This document shows positions 23,427-36,200 of a stretch of DNA of 62,000 nt, one piece after another. Made by a program: the position numbers and the translations under genes. Below the pieces are notes generated by a model, which was given only the letters and a program-made list of their open reading frames with translations, had not been told where the DNA came from and searched no databases. Source of the stretch: Zygnema cylindricum (taxonomy: Eukaryota; Streptophyta; Zygnematophyceae; Zygnematales; Zygnemataceae). The stretch's first letter is position 1. Every line of letters starts with the position of its first letter. The stretch spans positions 1-62,000 of the forward strand of contig JBBHKE010003319.1 of the NCBI GenBank assembly GCA_037447655.1, written 5' to 3'.

Positions 23427-26400
23427 CTGGTCTAATTTAAATTTCAGTTTTAATCCACACTTTTCCTTGCAATATTTGAACTTGGGAGAAGGCACCAGAT
23501 TTGTAATCATATCAGCTACCATTTCCTCATTAGATATATATACAAGATTCACGATTTTATTTTCAACTTTTTCTCTTACAAAACTTAATCTTATGTCCAT
23601 ATGTTAAGCTTTAAAATGATGTTTTGGATTAGCTGCAATTGTAATGGCAGCTTGATTACACAAAACACTTCATGCACTCCCATTTTCATATACCCAGTTC
23701 TTGCATCAAGGACTTGACCCACATCAACTCTTTTACAGCATAACAAGAGGCCATGTACTCAACCTCCATAGTAGACTGAGCAATCACCTTTTGTTGCTTA
23801 CCGCTCCAACAGCAAGCCCCTTCCCCAACAAACAACACATACCACAAGTACATCTTCTCATAGGTGCGTCCCCATAACTGGCATCACTCCAAGTAGTGAT
23901 GTCAGTGTGCTTCCCTCCCAAATGCAACCATAACTCTCTGGTTCCTACCAGATATCTCATGACTCTCTTGGCTGCCTTCCAGTCTCTCTTCCTAGGATCA
24001 TTAAGACTCCTAGTGAGGACTCCAACCGCTGCCGTTATGTCCGGTCTGGTACAATTCATAAAATAGATTAAACTTCTTACGACCTGTCTATAACGGATAG
24101 ACTTCATAAATTCTCTTTCTTCTCGACTCATCTGATCATCTAAGATCATCACTCCTCCTACTACACTCCCATCACTTACTTTTTTCAAGTCCATGGGAGT
24201 GGTACAACTGTTAGCATTTTCCATCTGGAATTTCTCAAGCATATTACCTATTGCTTCCTTCTGAGTAAGTCTGATAATTGTTTTCCCCCTATCTCTCTCC
24301 ATCTGAATACCCAAAATAAATCTTGCCTCCCCTAAATCCTTCATATCAAATCTGCTTCCAAGATCTTTCTTTAACTTATCGGTTTTTTCCAAAGATTAAC
24401 TCAACAGAAGCAGATCATCCATATAAATTGCAATAAAAATGGCACCATTCTCATCTTCAAACATATAGATAGAATGAACACAGGTGATACGGATATATCC
24501 CAGACCTGTAAGAAACTCATCTAGTTTCTTATTCCACTGTCGAGGAGCGTGCTTCAGTCCATATAAGGACTTTATGAGTCTGCAGACTTTGCTCTCTTCT
24601 CCTTCTTCTACGAACCCTTCGGGTTGTCTCATAAAAATTTCTTCCTCTAACTCACCATTAAGAAAAGCAGTCTTAATGTCCATCTTGTGAATTTCCATGT
24701 CTTCTGCTGCTGCCAGACTGAGGAGAATCCTTACTGAGGGGAAACCAACAACTGGAGCAAAGGTCTCCTCATAGTCAATCCCCTCCTTTTGGGTGAACCC
24801 ATTCGCTACCAATCAAGCCTTATATCTCTTAATGGTATTATCTGGGTTCAGTTTTAGTTTAAATACCCATTTATACCCAATAGGTTTTATGTCTGCAGGG
24901 CAATCCCCTAGTTCCCAAGTATTTTCTTCCATGATAGAAGCCATCTCATCATTTATGGCTCTAATCCATCTTTCTTTCTCTGGACTGTTCACTGCCTCCG
25001 AGTAAGACTGAGGCTCATCTGTGTGGGATAGCTTAGTTACCTTATAAACGGCTTATTTTTCTTGTATCTGTTTGCTGCTCCTCCTTCCTCCCTCAAACTC
25101 CGAAGCTGGAATAGATGGAAGTCTTGGGTTTCTTCTCACTGTCTCATCGGCTCCTTTGTCCATGGAAGCCGGTTCTTGTCCCGCTTCTTCTATCTCCTCG
25201 AAGTCCATAGGAGTATGTGAGGTTTCCGCTAAGTCTCTTGCATCATGGATCTCCTTTGAATCCGCAATCACGGTTTCACTCATGTCCCTTTCGGGAACGA
25301 CCGAGTTCTCCTCACTTTCGGACTCAAATATGATTCTTATCTTCTTTGTATATTTGAAGGGGTCAAATGACTTCCCTTCATCCATGACAACTAAGTGTTT
25401 CACCAGAATGATATCTTTCTTTGCTAAGTCATAGACTCTATATTCCTTAACATCCTCATCATATCCCACAAAGTATACAGGTTTTCCCTTAGCATCTAGT
25501 TTCCAGTTTTTCCTATCCGTGTCAAGACTCTAAACTTGGCTACCGAATACTTTAAGGTGTGAGATATCTAGTTTCCTTCCAACCCATCTCCCATAAGGTG
25601 TCACTCCTTTTACAGCTGAGGTATGGACTCTATTTTTAATGTAGTTGGCACAGTTCATTGCTTCTGCCCAAAATATCTTTCCTATTTTCTTATCTGCCAA
25701 CATACTGCATGCACTATCTCCTACTGTTCGATTCAACCTCTCAGCTACCACATTTTGTTCCGGGTTATATGGTACAGTTTTTTGGTGCTGCACTCCCTCA
25801 TCTCTCAGATATTCCTCAAACTGGTTAGAGGTATATTCCCCCCAATTATCACTCCTTATCCTCTTAATGGGGGTTTCATGCAACTTCTCACTCCAAGCTT
25901 TATATTCTTTGAAGTAAGTTGATGCTTTAGACTTTGTTTTCAAAAAGTAGACTTTAGAATATCTAGACCAGTCATCGGTTATTGTCATCATAAACCTCTT
26001 TCCTCCAACCGAGGGTACTTTTGTCGGACCCCAAATATCTGTGTGGACCAAATCTAACACTTTCTCACCTCTATATGTGGCGGCTTTGGGAAATGGAAGT
26101 CTATCAGCCTTACCTTGAGCACAACCACTAGAATCATCCATCATTTCATTATCCCCAAACTGAATGTCTTCTACTACTCCAAGCCTTTTCATTTCCCTCA
26201 ACCTATCAAAATGCACATGCCCCAACCGCTTATGCCAAATCATAATCTTAGGAACACCAACATAGTAAACATTCTTCTTTTCATTACTCAGGTTAAGCCT
26301 AAACATTCCTTGGCTACCCTTATCTGCCGTGAAGTAAACTTCATCCCCATTTTTAGCTGTAAAGACCCCCTTTCGAGTGAAGGTATCAAATTCTTTGTCA

Positions 26401-27752
26401 TCTAACAAAGACGTAGAGACAAGATTTTTACTCAGCTGAGGAATGTAGAATACATCTGAGAATGTAAGTATAGAAGTCTTACCCTCCACTAAGACTTTCA
26501 GATCTACTGATCCCACTAGATCTGTAGTAACTACTCTCCCATCCTCATACTCTATCTCTACAGTAGGGATTTTCCTTAACTTAGTGAAGAGTTCTTTATC
26601 GCGACACATATGCATGGATGCACCTGAGTTGATAATCCATCCTTTCTGTGGAGCTTCACGAATTGCTCCAAGGGCACACTTCTGTCTCCGAGGGATCTCC
26701 TTCTCCCCTAGACTCTCGTCAAGAAGAAGCTCCCCATCCTCGTCAGAAGACTCATCCTCGGTTTCTCCTGTCACCTTTGTAACAACAAGTGCCTTTTTCT
26801 TCCCTCTTGAAGAACCCCCTCTACCGTTCTCTTGGAGCCTGAGCTTTGACAACTTGACACAATCTGCGATGAAGTGTCCCGACTTTTTGCAAAAATCACA
26901 AAGACCTTTTGGGGGCCTTGGTCCTCCAGGATGATCTCTTTCCCTTTTGTACGGTTTCTTCGGTTTCTTCCCTTATCGGTCCCCTCTTGTTGCTAGAGCT
27001 TGAATGCTCTTTCCTCCTCTCCTAATCTCCATTGTGTTTTCCTGCATTAGTATCATCCTGACCACTGTATTCCATCTCTATGAACTATCAGGCATTTCCT
27101 GTACTGGATACATTATGTTCTCGAACTCATTTGGTAACTTCATGATAAGAGTGTTAACTTTCATTTTCATTGTACCTGTCCATCCGACACTTTCCATCTC
27201 CATATACAAACAAGAAAGATCATTACAGTAATCTAACATCTTTCCTCCTTTGTAAGTGTAACTCACTAGCTTTTGCTCAGCCAACTGGAGCTCCTGAATA
27301 GTTCCAGCTCTATAAATCTCCACCAAACTCACCCACAACTCCTCGGCCTTGTAAATGTGAAGATGATGAGTGGCCAAAGCTTGAGTGAGGTTCGTGAGGA
27401 TAAAGTTCTTGGCAACCATGTTTACATCTTCCCCCATTTGAGTATCGTTCTCCGTGGTCTTCACGGTCGTCGCTCTCGGTACTGTGATAATAGAAGTGAG
27501 GGGTGTCTCTTTCCCTTTCCCTTTTTCGGACACATTGCTGTCCCCATCATCTGCCTCCTCCGCTGAGGCAGTCGTTGCTATAGGGAACCTTACTCCTCCA
27601 AATCCGGGTGGAGTTCCCGAAGGTGGTCGTTCACTTGTCCACTGATGATACCCCTGTATCGTTTTTCACACAAAGCTCCCATCTTCATGGCTTCCAAATA
27701 GATGAACCCATATCCATTGAAGGTGGGTACCCTTGAGGGTGGGCCCATAACG
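23414..27752 (-). pseudogene. Element A gag-pol, broken by stops and frameshifts
   Basis: Read leftward. Gag starts at the LTR border (GPPSRVPTFNG), runs through 27533-27078, and has a CCHC knuckle near 26900 (CDFCKKSGHFIADC). Protease near 26630 reads INSGAS, so the catalytic Asp has become Asn. Integrase has HKRLGHVH with a damaged zinc site (SSGCAQGK), HTDIWGP, RSDNWGEY and the catalytic Glu in VAERLNRT near 25730. RT at 24812-24396 has the YMDD site. The RT end and RNase H run from 24392 to about 23400 with a 1-bp loss near 23670. The element has most of the family's domains but is not translatable end to end. Confidence 0.9.
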
Positions 27753-28761
27753 TGCAATTCGGTGTCCTCATTTGGACTACAGAATATAGGAAGCCTCTAG
27801 ATAGTATTTTACTAACCCACTTCAAGCCACAACCACTGCTGCCAAAAAGAACAAACTGACAATTTGACTGCACCCGTGTTTAGCTTGGACTCCCCTGAGT
27901 CTGTAGCAACAAGAATCATTGAAAACGGCCAACCAGCCGATAAGTTATGAGTCGACAAAAATGCCAAGTTTATACAAACTCTCAAAGGGAGAGAGGTTCC
28001 TATCTACCTAATTCTCTTAGTCCTAAATCCCTCTCACAACCCCTATCTATTGAAGTACGCACCAATCAGATCACTGTAGGGTACAGAAAAGTACTATGGC
28101 CGATGTACTTTTTGTACGGCCCATGTACGGCAACGACATTAAGTGGACGCGTGTCCACTTTTCACTTGTCCTTATGTTCGTCGAAATTCTTACGACCAAA
28201 TGCCATCCCTCCACTTGGCGCCACGTCATGCCACGTTCATAGACGCCAAAAGTGACCATTCCGCGATCTCGGCATCGATGTACGCTGTCGGATTAGATTC
28301 GATATTGAATGTCCGCCGTAAAAAACAAATGTCCGATTCATTTGTTTTCGTGCGAGATAATGTTCGCACTATATAATACTTGGTTCCATGTTCTTTCGTT
28401 CACAATTCCGTTAATCGAATTCATGGTTGTAACACTATTTAAATAAATATCAAACCTATCATATGTTAACGGACTTCTACGACAGACTGGTTAGAGCTAA
28501 CGGCTAATCCGCGCTCTACCGGTCGGAGGTTCGAGTCTTGCCGGACTCAACCTTTTGTTGAGAGTGATATAAGTCACGTTTTAGCCCAACCTGCTTAAGC
28601 TAGGACAGCCATGGCTCAGCCACCCTCTCCATCCCTCAGTGACAACGATAAGTATCGTGGGTAGAGAGAGGAGGCGGAGGCAGGCTGTCCGCCTATTTCC
28701 TTTTTCCATTTGTACTAAATTCATATCGAGAAAATGCCACATAAAACTAGTAATTTTAACA
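27753..28761 (-). repeat. 5' LTR of element A (1,009 bp)
   Basis: It pairs with 22418-23413. The TATA-like block is at 28370-28377 and the tRNA-like block at about 28480-28550. The in-LTR gag start codon is damaged here (CCAAATGAGG in place of CCAATGGAGG), while the other LTRs keep ATG. The internal sequence starts at 27752 with the gag codons for GPPSRVP and no TGGTATCAGA-type primer site. Confidence 0.9.
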
Positions 28762-29166
28762 GGCTTCGTCCTAAGGATCGGAGATGGAACTTGTTGCTGG
28801 AGCAGTAAGCAACAAAAGGTTACAGAACAGTCTATAATGAAGTCAAAGTACATGGCAGCAGCTTGTGCACTCAAAGAAATCTTATGGGTTAAGTCCATTT
28901 TGAAGGAACTTGGATACATGCACACAAGTCCACAGATTATTTGGTGTGACAACCAGGCAGCCATTGCTATTGCTACTAATCTGAGTCATTATTTTAAAAG
29001 CAAACACATAGATGTCAGCCTTCATTTTGTGAGAGAAAATATGCTTGCAATAGTGTTAAAATTGTGTTATTTATCAGACGAGAAAATGATTTTTGACATG
29101 CTTACCAAACCCATTCCTACTCCCATGTTGCAGTTTTGTAGAAAGGCTATTGGGTTGAGTGAGTGA
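28762..29166 (+). pseudogene. Copia element B, RNase H (right piece)
   Basis: This continues the RT frame split by element A. It has GTCCWSSKQQKVTEQS (TGTCC read as GTCCW here), KEILWVKSILKELGY, IIWCDNQAAIAIA, KHIDVSLHFVRE and MLTKPIPTP, and ends in TGA at about 29164. These are the usual C-terminal copia RNase H motifs. The polypurine tract and LTR follow directly. Confidence 0.9.
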
Positions 29167-29178
29167 CTGAGTCTAAAT

Positions 29179-29189
29179 ATTTAGGGGAG
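29179..29189 (+). promoter_or_regulatory. Polypurine tract of element B
   Basis: ATTTAGGGGAG directly precedes the LTR start TGTTGAAATTG at 29190. Confidence 0.75.
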
Positions 29190-30176
29190 TGTTGAAATTG
29201 AAAATCTTTACTCAGTAGATAGAGCTGTGAGGAGGAATTAAGGACTTAGAATATTTTGGGAAATGAAAACCTGTAATACTTACCTCAAATAGTGTTATAG
29301 TAACAAGAGATTAAGATAGTGTACTGTACCGCCAGTTGAACACGCGCCGGCAGGAAAAGGGTGTTGCAGGTTTCACGGAGTAGCGCCGATGACCAGTTAC
29401 ACGTGTCGGGAGATTAATGAGCGGATTGATGAAATCGGACAAAATGAATGCAAACCGCATATCTGGAAAAGTATAGTACGGTCAGCCAAGAAGGGCCGTT
29501 GATTGACATCGAATTGACGGAAACAATTGAGAAGGGACCACAAATGACGAAGCACACTTGGACGATATCAGGTGCTTCGTACTTCATGACAATAGTCAGC
29601 CGGATGCTATGCACCACTGCTGACTAAGCGCCAGGAACATTTAATGTAGGACCTTCTATTTATAAATATCTGGAAACAAGAATTTGTAGTTTAGCTAATT
29701 TAAAATAGTGTCGCACTATTCAGATTTAGAGAAAAGGCAAAATTAGGTTTTGGAAGTACTCTTAGAATAGTAAATACAGTTTTAGTACTTTGTCGTAGCA
29801 TAGAACAGTACTCTAGTACAGTCACTTAAATTAGTGTGACCACTAGATAGTCACTGTGAGTATATAGTTTAGGACTTCGACAAATTGTGATCATCCAAGG
29901 TTTGGGATATTAGTCAACTATGGCGGTTTTTGTGAATATGCAGTGTGAATATCTTATGGTTGGCTAAATCAATTGAGTTGAATCTTTGAAGAGTGATTCT
30001 ACACTGTGCTTACTACTGTTATGCAGAATTTGAGTCTGCATAGATCACTAAGTTGCATTCTATCATATCTTGAAGTTGGCTGTTGAGTAGGGTGCTTGAT
30101 AGCTTCTGCTTTAAATGTCTACTTCCACTACTACTGCTGCTGGCTCTCCTCCTCCTACTGTGGTTGTAGAACAACA
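29190..30176 (+). repeat. Probable 3' LTR of element B (987 bp) containing a gag start
   Basis: It starts TGTTGAAATTG after the polypurine tract and can be ended at ACAACA (30171-30176), giving TGTTG...CAACA ends and a length close to the other LTRs here. An ATG at 30115 opens a Ser/Thr-rich N-terminus (MSTSTTTAAGSPPPTVVVEQ) that runs to the LTR end, like the gag starts in the other families. No second LTR of this element lies in the window, so the right border rests on analogy. Confidence 0.6.
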
Positions 30177-30214
30177 CTTTGTCTTACAATAGTGGAACGA
30201 ATTTTGACTTTCGG

Positions 30215-30958
30215 CCGTGGATCTAGTCGCAGTCGGAAGTATAACTTTTTTCCCTAAGTGTAGTACGACTTACTTTGTCTTATTTTAGTTTGATAGCATC
30301 TGCTTTCCTTTCATTGGCTCTTGGGATTGCTTTGACTTTTGGACCTGAAACTGGACAAATTTGGTTGTATAAGGCATTTGGGGCCGAAGGAGACAGGCTG
30401 CTGTTTCAAAACTGTCTCATATGAAAACCCCCAGAAAATTCCAAACAAACCTTTTTTTTGGAAGAATCTTTGTCTTGCTTGAGTGTTTAACTCTATTGCC
30501 ATCTTGGTTTGGATTTGTCTTTTTTGGAGGTCGTAGTCCGGGCGGTTAGTTGGCACTATCCATCCCTTTGGGCGATCTTGACTTTTGCCATTGAAATTGA
30601 GAAGAGTCTAGTTGATTCCGATCTGCAGAAATCAAGGTGTGAAAGAGGATTGTACCTGTTATTGGTGCCACCGGGAGATATTTCGTCTTCTCTTTGTGCC
30701 AGTTTGGCTTTCTGGGGTATGTTGAGCTTGCTTTGCTAACATTATTAATTCTATCTTTTATTCCATTTTCTAGGGCAAGCTGATATTGTTACATCTGAAA
30801 CAACCAATTCTTTTTATTTTCATTATTTCTGCGTGGAAGTTTATTTGGTCCTGTTTGCTAGCCCTTTTTGCTTTGCGACGGTCCCGCCGAAACAGACTGC
30901 TAGAATTTTTTGTACCAGAACAGTCGGTTTTGAGGACACATTTGCTACGATAACAATT
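30215..30958 (+). repeat. Element H leader repeat, unit 1
   Basis: First of three related units of about 650-750 bp. Shared anchors include GGACAAAT (30353), GGAGACAGG, GTTGGCACTATCC and GATATTGTTA (30782). It contains no protein domain. A GTATGT...TTCTAG pair (30717-30773) looks like a very short intron and is echoed in unit 3; 57 bp is short for a plant intron. Confidence 0.6.
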
Positions 30959-31560
30959 TTTGGCCGTTGATTGGCTTCTGGTATTGCTTTGACTTTTGCA
31001 CTTGCAGTAGGACAAACTTTGGTGGTATAAGGCACTTGGGGCCGAGGGAGACAGGTTGCTTTTTCAGTACTGGCTCCTGAGAAAACCCCTAGGGAAATAC
31101 AATCAATCTTTCTGTTGGAGAACTATTGCATTGTGTTGTGAACTCTTTTGCCATCTTTGTTTTGTATTGTCGTTTGTGGAAATCCTAGCTCGGGGCGGTG
31201 GTTGGCACTATCCTCTCTTTGGGCGGTTTGGACTTTCGCTATTTGAAACTTAGAAGAGTCTTGTTGGATACGTACGGCGGAACCGAGGGTTGAGGGAGAA
31301 TCATATCAGTCTTCGGGGCAATTTGGAGAGATTTCTTCTTCTAAGTTTTGTCTTAGTTGCACTCCGGGGTATGTGAGCTTGCTTCACCATTTTCATTGAT
31401 TTCTATCTTATTTCTATTTTTTGGGGCAAGGTGATATTGTTAATCTGAAAGAGCCGATATTTATTGTTTCTATATTTCTGCGTGGGAGTTATTTGCGCAC
31501 TGTTTTAATAGTCTTTGGTTTCTGTCCGGAGTTTTTTGGGCCGGATCGGACGGCTAACAT
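30959..31560 (+). repeat. Element H leader repeat, unit 2
   Basis: The same anchors occur as in unit 1: GGACAAAC at 31010 and GATATTGT at 31432, so the offset is about 655 bp. It is head to tail with unit 1. No coding was recognised. Confidence 0.6.
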
Positions 31561-32389
31561 TCCCTTTCCATCCTTTGGATAGTATCCAGGAGTTTAGCAT
31601 TTATTGGGCTTCCGGCGGATAAGCACGAATTTGGGTGGGTACGGGGAACTTTTTCCTCTTTTCACTCGCTCCCTCACTATTACCCATGCATATCCACGGG
31701 GAAAGGAGAGACAGAGAAGGGCGTGGTCATGCATGCGAAACCGCATTAGCATTTGGGGTGGATTGCAGGTCTTCTGTGCACACCTTCTCGAACTTGCCCC
31801 CCCTAAACCTCTCGGTTTCCAGGACCCCAATGCACTCTATTTCTGGCGGTGGGCCTTCTCTTATGTTTCCCAGGCACGCTCGACAGCAACCAGGGTTTTT
31901 ACCTTCGTTGTGATAAATTCCTTTTCCTTGAAGCTTAGTGGGTAGTGCTTCTGCCAAACAGTCGCTGTCTCATGTCAAGCTCGTGTGCTTTACCGGCACT
32001 TCTTTATCTCACCAAGGATTTGCGGGCCCTTTCTTCCCTGTATGGTCATCAGAGCACGGAGGAAGGAGAGTACCTAGCCGGACAAGACTCCTCTATTTTC
32101 TAAACTGAGTGGAACGCACTTTATTTCGCGCCTAACGTAGGCTGGATGACAAAGTTATTCCGTCTCACAGATGGCGATTCCGTTACACGGGACCAGTTTA
32201 CATCGGCCCTCGTGGGGGGTACATGGTGGATGGCCACGTAACTTTTCGGATTGTCATTTAGATTTTGCTGTTTGTTGTCAGTAGAACTTCAGTTCAGGTT
32301 CAGCTGACTTTTTTGTCCATTAATTACCCTAGGTCAAAGTGTGGTATTCCCACGTCAGTTCATGATTTTTGGTAGTTTATTGGTTCCGA
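31561..32389. other. Unrepeated stretch between leader repeats of element H
   Basis: About 830 bp separates repeat units 2 and 3. Short open frames exist on both strands, but none carries a known motif. It may be unique leader sequence of element H or a separate insertion. Confidence 0.3.
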
Positions 32390-33135
32390 TTGGGACTCTG
32401 TGTTCCAGATTTAGCTGGAGACTGAAGTAGAACTCTTTTCTTTGAGTGTGGTACGACCTTATTCGTCCTATGTCAGCTCGATAGCAATTGCTCTCCGCTC
32501 ATTAGCTCCTTGCATTGCGTTGACCTTTTAGATCTGAAACTGGACAAATTATGTTGTATAAGACACTTGGGGCGGAAGGAGACAGGTTGCTGTTTCAGTA
32601 CTGTCTCGTGAGAAAAACCCTAGAAATTCCAACAAACTTTCTTTTGGCGAACTTTGTTTTGTGTGTGATTGTGACCCTATTGCTATCTTGGTTTGCATCC
32701 GTCCTTTGTGGAAGTCGTAGTCCTGTTTGGTAGTTGGCACAATCTTTTTTGTTTGGGCGATTTAGGACTGGTGTCTGTTGGAAACCGGGAAGGGTCTTGC
32801 CGGTTCCGGGTTGTGGAAACCGAGGAGTTAACGAGGCTTTACCTATTTCAGTGTCTTCAGGAAAAGAATTCGTCTCTTCTTGTTGTCAGCGTGACGTTTT
32901 GGGGGTATGTTAAGCTCGCTTGCTATCATTCCAAATTATACCTTCATTCTCTATTTTGTAGGTCACGGTGATATTGTTAATTCTGAGACAGCATATATTT
33001 ATTTTATCCTTTCATTATTTTGAGTGGAAGTGCCTTTGTTCTCTCTTTGGTAGTCCTTTTTGGGGCTTCGGTTGGTTTTCCTCCGGGGTCGATTACTAGA
33101 ATCTTTTGTACAAAAAAATTGGATTTTGAGAGAAT
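32390..33135 (+). repeat. Element H leader repeat, unit 3
   Basis: Anchors GGACAAAT at 32542 and GATATTGTTA at 32969 match units 1 and 2. It leads directly into the gag-like coding region. Confidence 0.6.
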
Positions 33136-33249
33136 CTTTGTCACACTTTTAACAAGGAGTGACAGTACTGAAACATCCACCTGTCTCTTTCGGCTTAGAG
33201 GGGATAGGAGCTTCAGTTTGGAGCACCTCACCTTCTTTGGAGGAGTTAA

Positions 33250-36200
33250 GGTTGTAAGTTTAACCTCCTTTCGAGTCATCCATTGCATCATAGGAAAGGG
33301 AGAGGTCCAAGAGAAAGGGGCTCCGGATAACGGATGCGGAGAGCAGGATAGACCCGAGGTACAAGCTCCGGGACCCGAGCCTGAACTGTCCGACGAATCT
33401 GTCCCGGTGGCATCTGTTTTTGATTCTCCAGCAAAGAAACCGGGAGGGTCGCCTTTTCTTCACATCCCCCGAGCCTAATCCTTGAGCAGTTATCGTCGTT
33501 GGCCGAAGCCGCCAGGGCCCAAGCCGAGGAAAGGAAGAAGTCGTCACCTACTGCGCGCTGGAAGGGTCATGCCCATAACGAAACATTTGCCGGACATTTT
33601 CCCGAAGTTGGGTTCCCTATTAGGTCTAAGGTTCCCTAGGCGGAGATCCCCATAGATCTTGAGATTTTGCCATATCCTCGTCGGCCGGGTCGGAAAGAGT
33701 TTTTGGCCCTTCATAATCTACACGAGTTCAAGGTGAAGAAAGAGTTTGTTGAGAGGGTAGCCCACACCGACCGTGCCCGGACAGTCAGGCCGATAGGAGG
33801 ATTAGTTGAGATTTCGAGTAGCTTTTCCGAAAGCAGTTCCTCTCGCTCAATACCAGAGCGACATTGGAGGGAACCAACTCCCTTTTCTAAAACCGCTCAA
33901 TCGGAAGACACGGCCACCAGTAAACCATCACGTGGTCGAGCCGCCTCTCATCACCAGGAAGGCACTAGCACGCAGAGCTACAAAGAGACTAGGAGAGGGA
34001 AAAGATTCGATCACCGTGACAGTAAGGGCAGGTTCACCCCGGTTGTGAAAGAAGAGATGTTCCCTCCGCGCGTGACGACATCACCTAAAGAGCCTCCTAA
34101 ACTTGCCCCAACTGTGCGACCTCCAGGAGGATTGTGGCAATCAAAACCTACCAATCTAGAGGTTTTGGGCATGGGAATAACAGATTTGGCCAGGGTAGTC
34201 AGCAGATCCCAAGAACTGGTAAATGTTTTAGCATCACAAGGAAAGGCTACGGCGGGGGTCGGACCCGTCATCGTAGACTAGGAAGCATTGGAGGCAGAAA
34301 GAAGAAGTTCATGGGAACATGATTTGAACATTATTAGGGAAGCGCGGCGTAGGTCTAGTGGGCTTCTTAGCGGGCAGACAAACCCTACTCTCAAGACCGG
34401 GACACACCCCAAAGCACCAGTTCAGGGACCTGTTTCTATTTCAAGGACTCCTTTGGGGATGCCTCCTTTAGAGACTGACTGAGATACTCCTCTTCAGCGG
34501 GAAGGGGGGGAAACCACAGGACCTAATGGGAGGGTTTGGGCGCACATTACCGGCCTGAACTTGCTGCTTCTCCCTAGGCGCGCCAACCTTGGTCTTAGCA
34601 GTGGCCTCGTCCCCAGAAGAGGCTTTCATGGAATTGTGACCGGACGAGAGGATACACATTACATTGATAACGACCTCCTTGCCTCGATCACCTCCACATT
34701 CATCCCTTTATCTTCCCTCTTCTTCTCCTCATCTACCATCACCACCTCACGCCCCCTCTCCTTCGCCATCCTTATCTCCCGCTGCAGCCGTCTAGGGGTC
34801 CCGGACCCAATTCTGTTACCCTACAAATAGGACGTACCCGCCTACTCACCTCCTCACCGACGTTCTCCTTCTACTAGCTCCGCAACTCCATCTCCCGAGA
34901 CATCTAGGAGGCGAAACAGGAGACAGACGCCTTTCCCCACGGAACCCCAACAGTCTCCGTCTCCGTCTCCATCTCCGTCTCCGCCACCGTCCATTCCACA
35001 AAGGACTTTGAACAAATCTCGTCTTCACATCCCATCAGTGGAGGAAGTTCTAAGGGGGGAGCGTGCCTTTCCTGGGTATAGAGGAGCAGACACGCGGACA
35101 TCTTTTTCCAGAGCAAAACCAACTGGAAATATAGGCCCTCCAGCTATATACCCAGTAGCGGGAACTTTCTCAGCGGGGGGGGTCCACCTCTCACCGGGCA
35201 TCTCCTTCCACCAGAGGAAAAGGCGGCTCCGATCCAGAAGACGCAGATCTTAGGGTCGTTTCACCGGTTCATTTTGTAAGTACCACCCGTCCTTCCTCGG
35301 CGCAGTTTACCAACCTCGCAGAGGAGGAGCAAATAGGTGACGTAAGGATTTTTATAGGGGACAGTTCGGGGATCGCTTTCTCATTTTTTGAACTGTTATG
35401 GAAATCTTTCAAATAATCCGAGATAAACAAATATAGGGAGGGGGGGCAATCCCAGATGACTGCGAAACTACCCTCTTCCCAATGATGGTTAATTATCTCG
35501 TTGGGGGTGCTTTAGCAGATTACAAAGAGCGACAACCTCTCCTGATGGCTCCCAGCATCAAGATTTCTGACCTGATCCTCGATGCGGCACTCTTGCAAGC
35601 ATAATCCGGCTTGGATGCAGCTGCAGCCGCTCCTACCACCGCCGCCTTCACAGATGACATGAAATTACAGGCACAAGGTTAGGCCTATGTGAACAAGCTG
35701 CAGGCCATCGAGGCCGCCAAAGCCGCCACCCAAATGGTTGCAGATCCTACACCCTGTAGAACTCTTTTGAACACCTGGAGGTTCATTTACACTGAAAGGA
35801 ATGAATCGGCTATCAAGAAATTCACGAAATTCCGTTGTCTGAAGAGTGAAACCCCCCAGACTTTGTTCAACAGACAGTCGAGCCTCAGCCAAAAGACAAA
35901 AGTATCGACCATTGATCTTCCGGCTATGGCAACCAAATACTTTATCGCAGTCCGAAATTAGTTCGGGCCCAAAAGGGGACTGCCTTCGACAATTGGATCG
36001 CCAGACGAGCCATCCAGGACATTAATCCATCCGCTAAAGAAATATCTCTGGATGCAATGAAGTTCTACGACCACTTCGTTCATAGTGAGGTCAGAGAGAA
36101 GGCGATAACAAGCAAAACTAGGGGAAACTTTGCAGGGTTTGCCAGAGAATGGCCTCCTAACAACGCGGATTCAGCATAACTTTTAGCTTTGCGGAAGCTT

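Larger units (their letters stand above)
22418..28761 (-). mobile_element. Ty1/copia element A, complete but mutated, nested in element B
   Basis: A 6,344-bp element is bounded by two LTRs of about 1 kb and flanked by 5-bp target duplications. It is transcribed leftward: 5' LTR 27753-28761, internal region 23414-27752, 3' LTR 22418-23413. The internal order is gag, protease, integrase, RT, RNase H, diagnostic of Ty1/copia. A polypurine tract abuts the 3' LTR. No canonical initiator-Met primer site is visible after the 5' LTR. The insertion is younger than element B, which it splits. Confidence 0.92.

Noticed and set aside
25072-25434. Plus-strand open frame in element A
   Set aside because: It is the complement of the acidic integrase-RT linker on the minus strand and has no independent support.
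31594-31957. Overlapping open frames on both strands between leader repeats
   Set aside because: There is no known motif, no start or splice context, and coding signals do not favour one strand.
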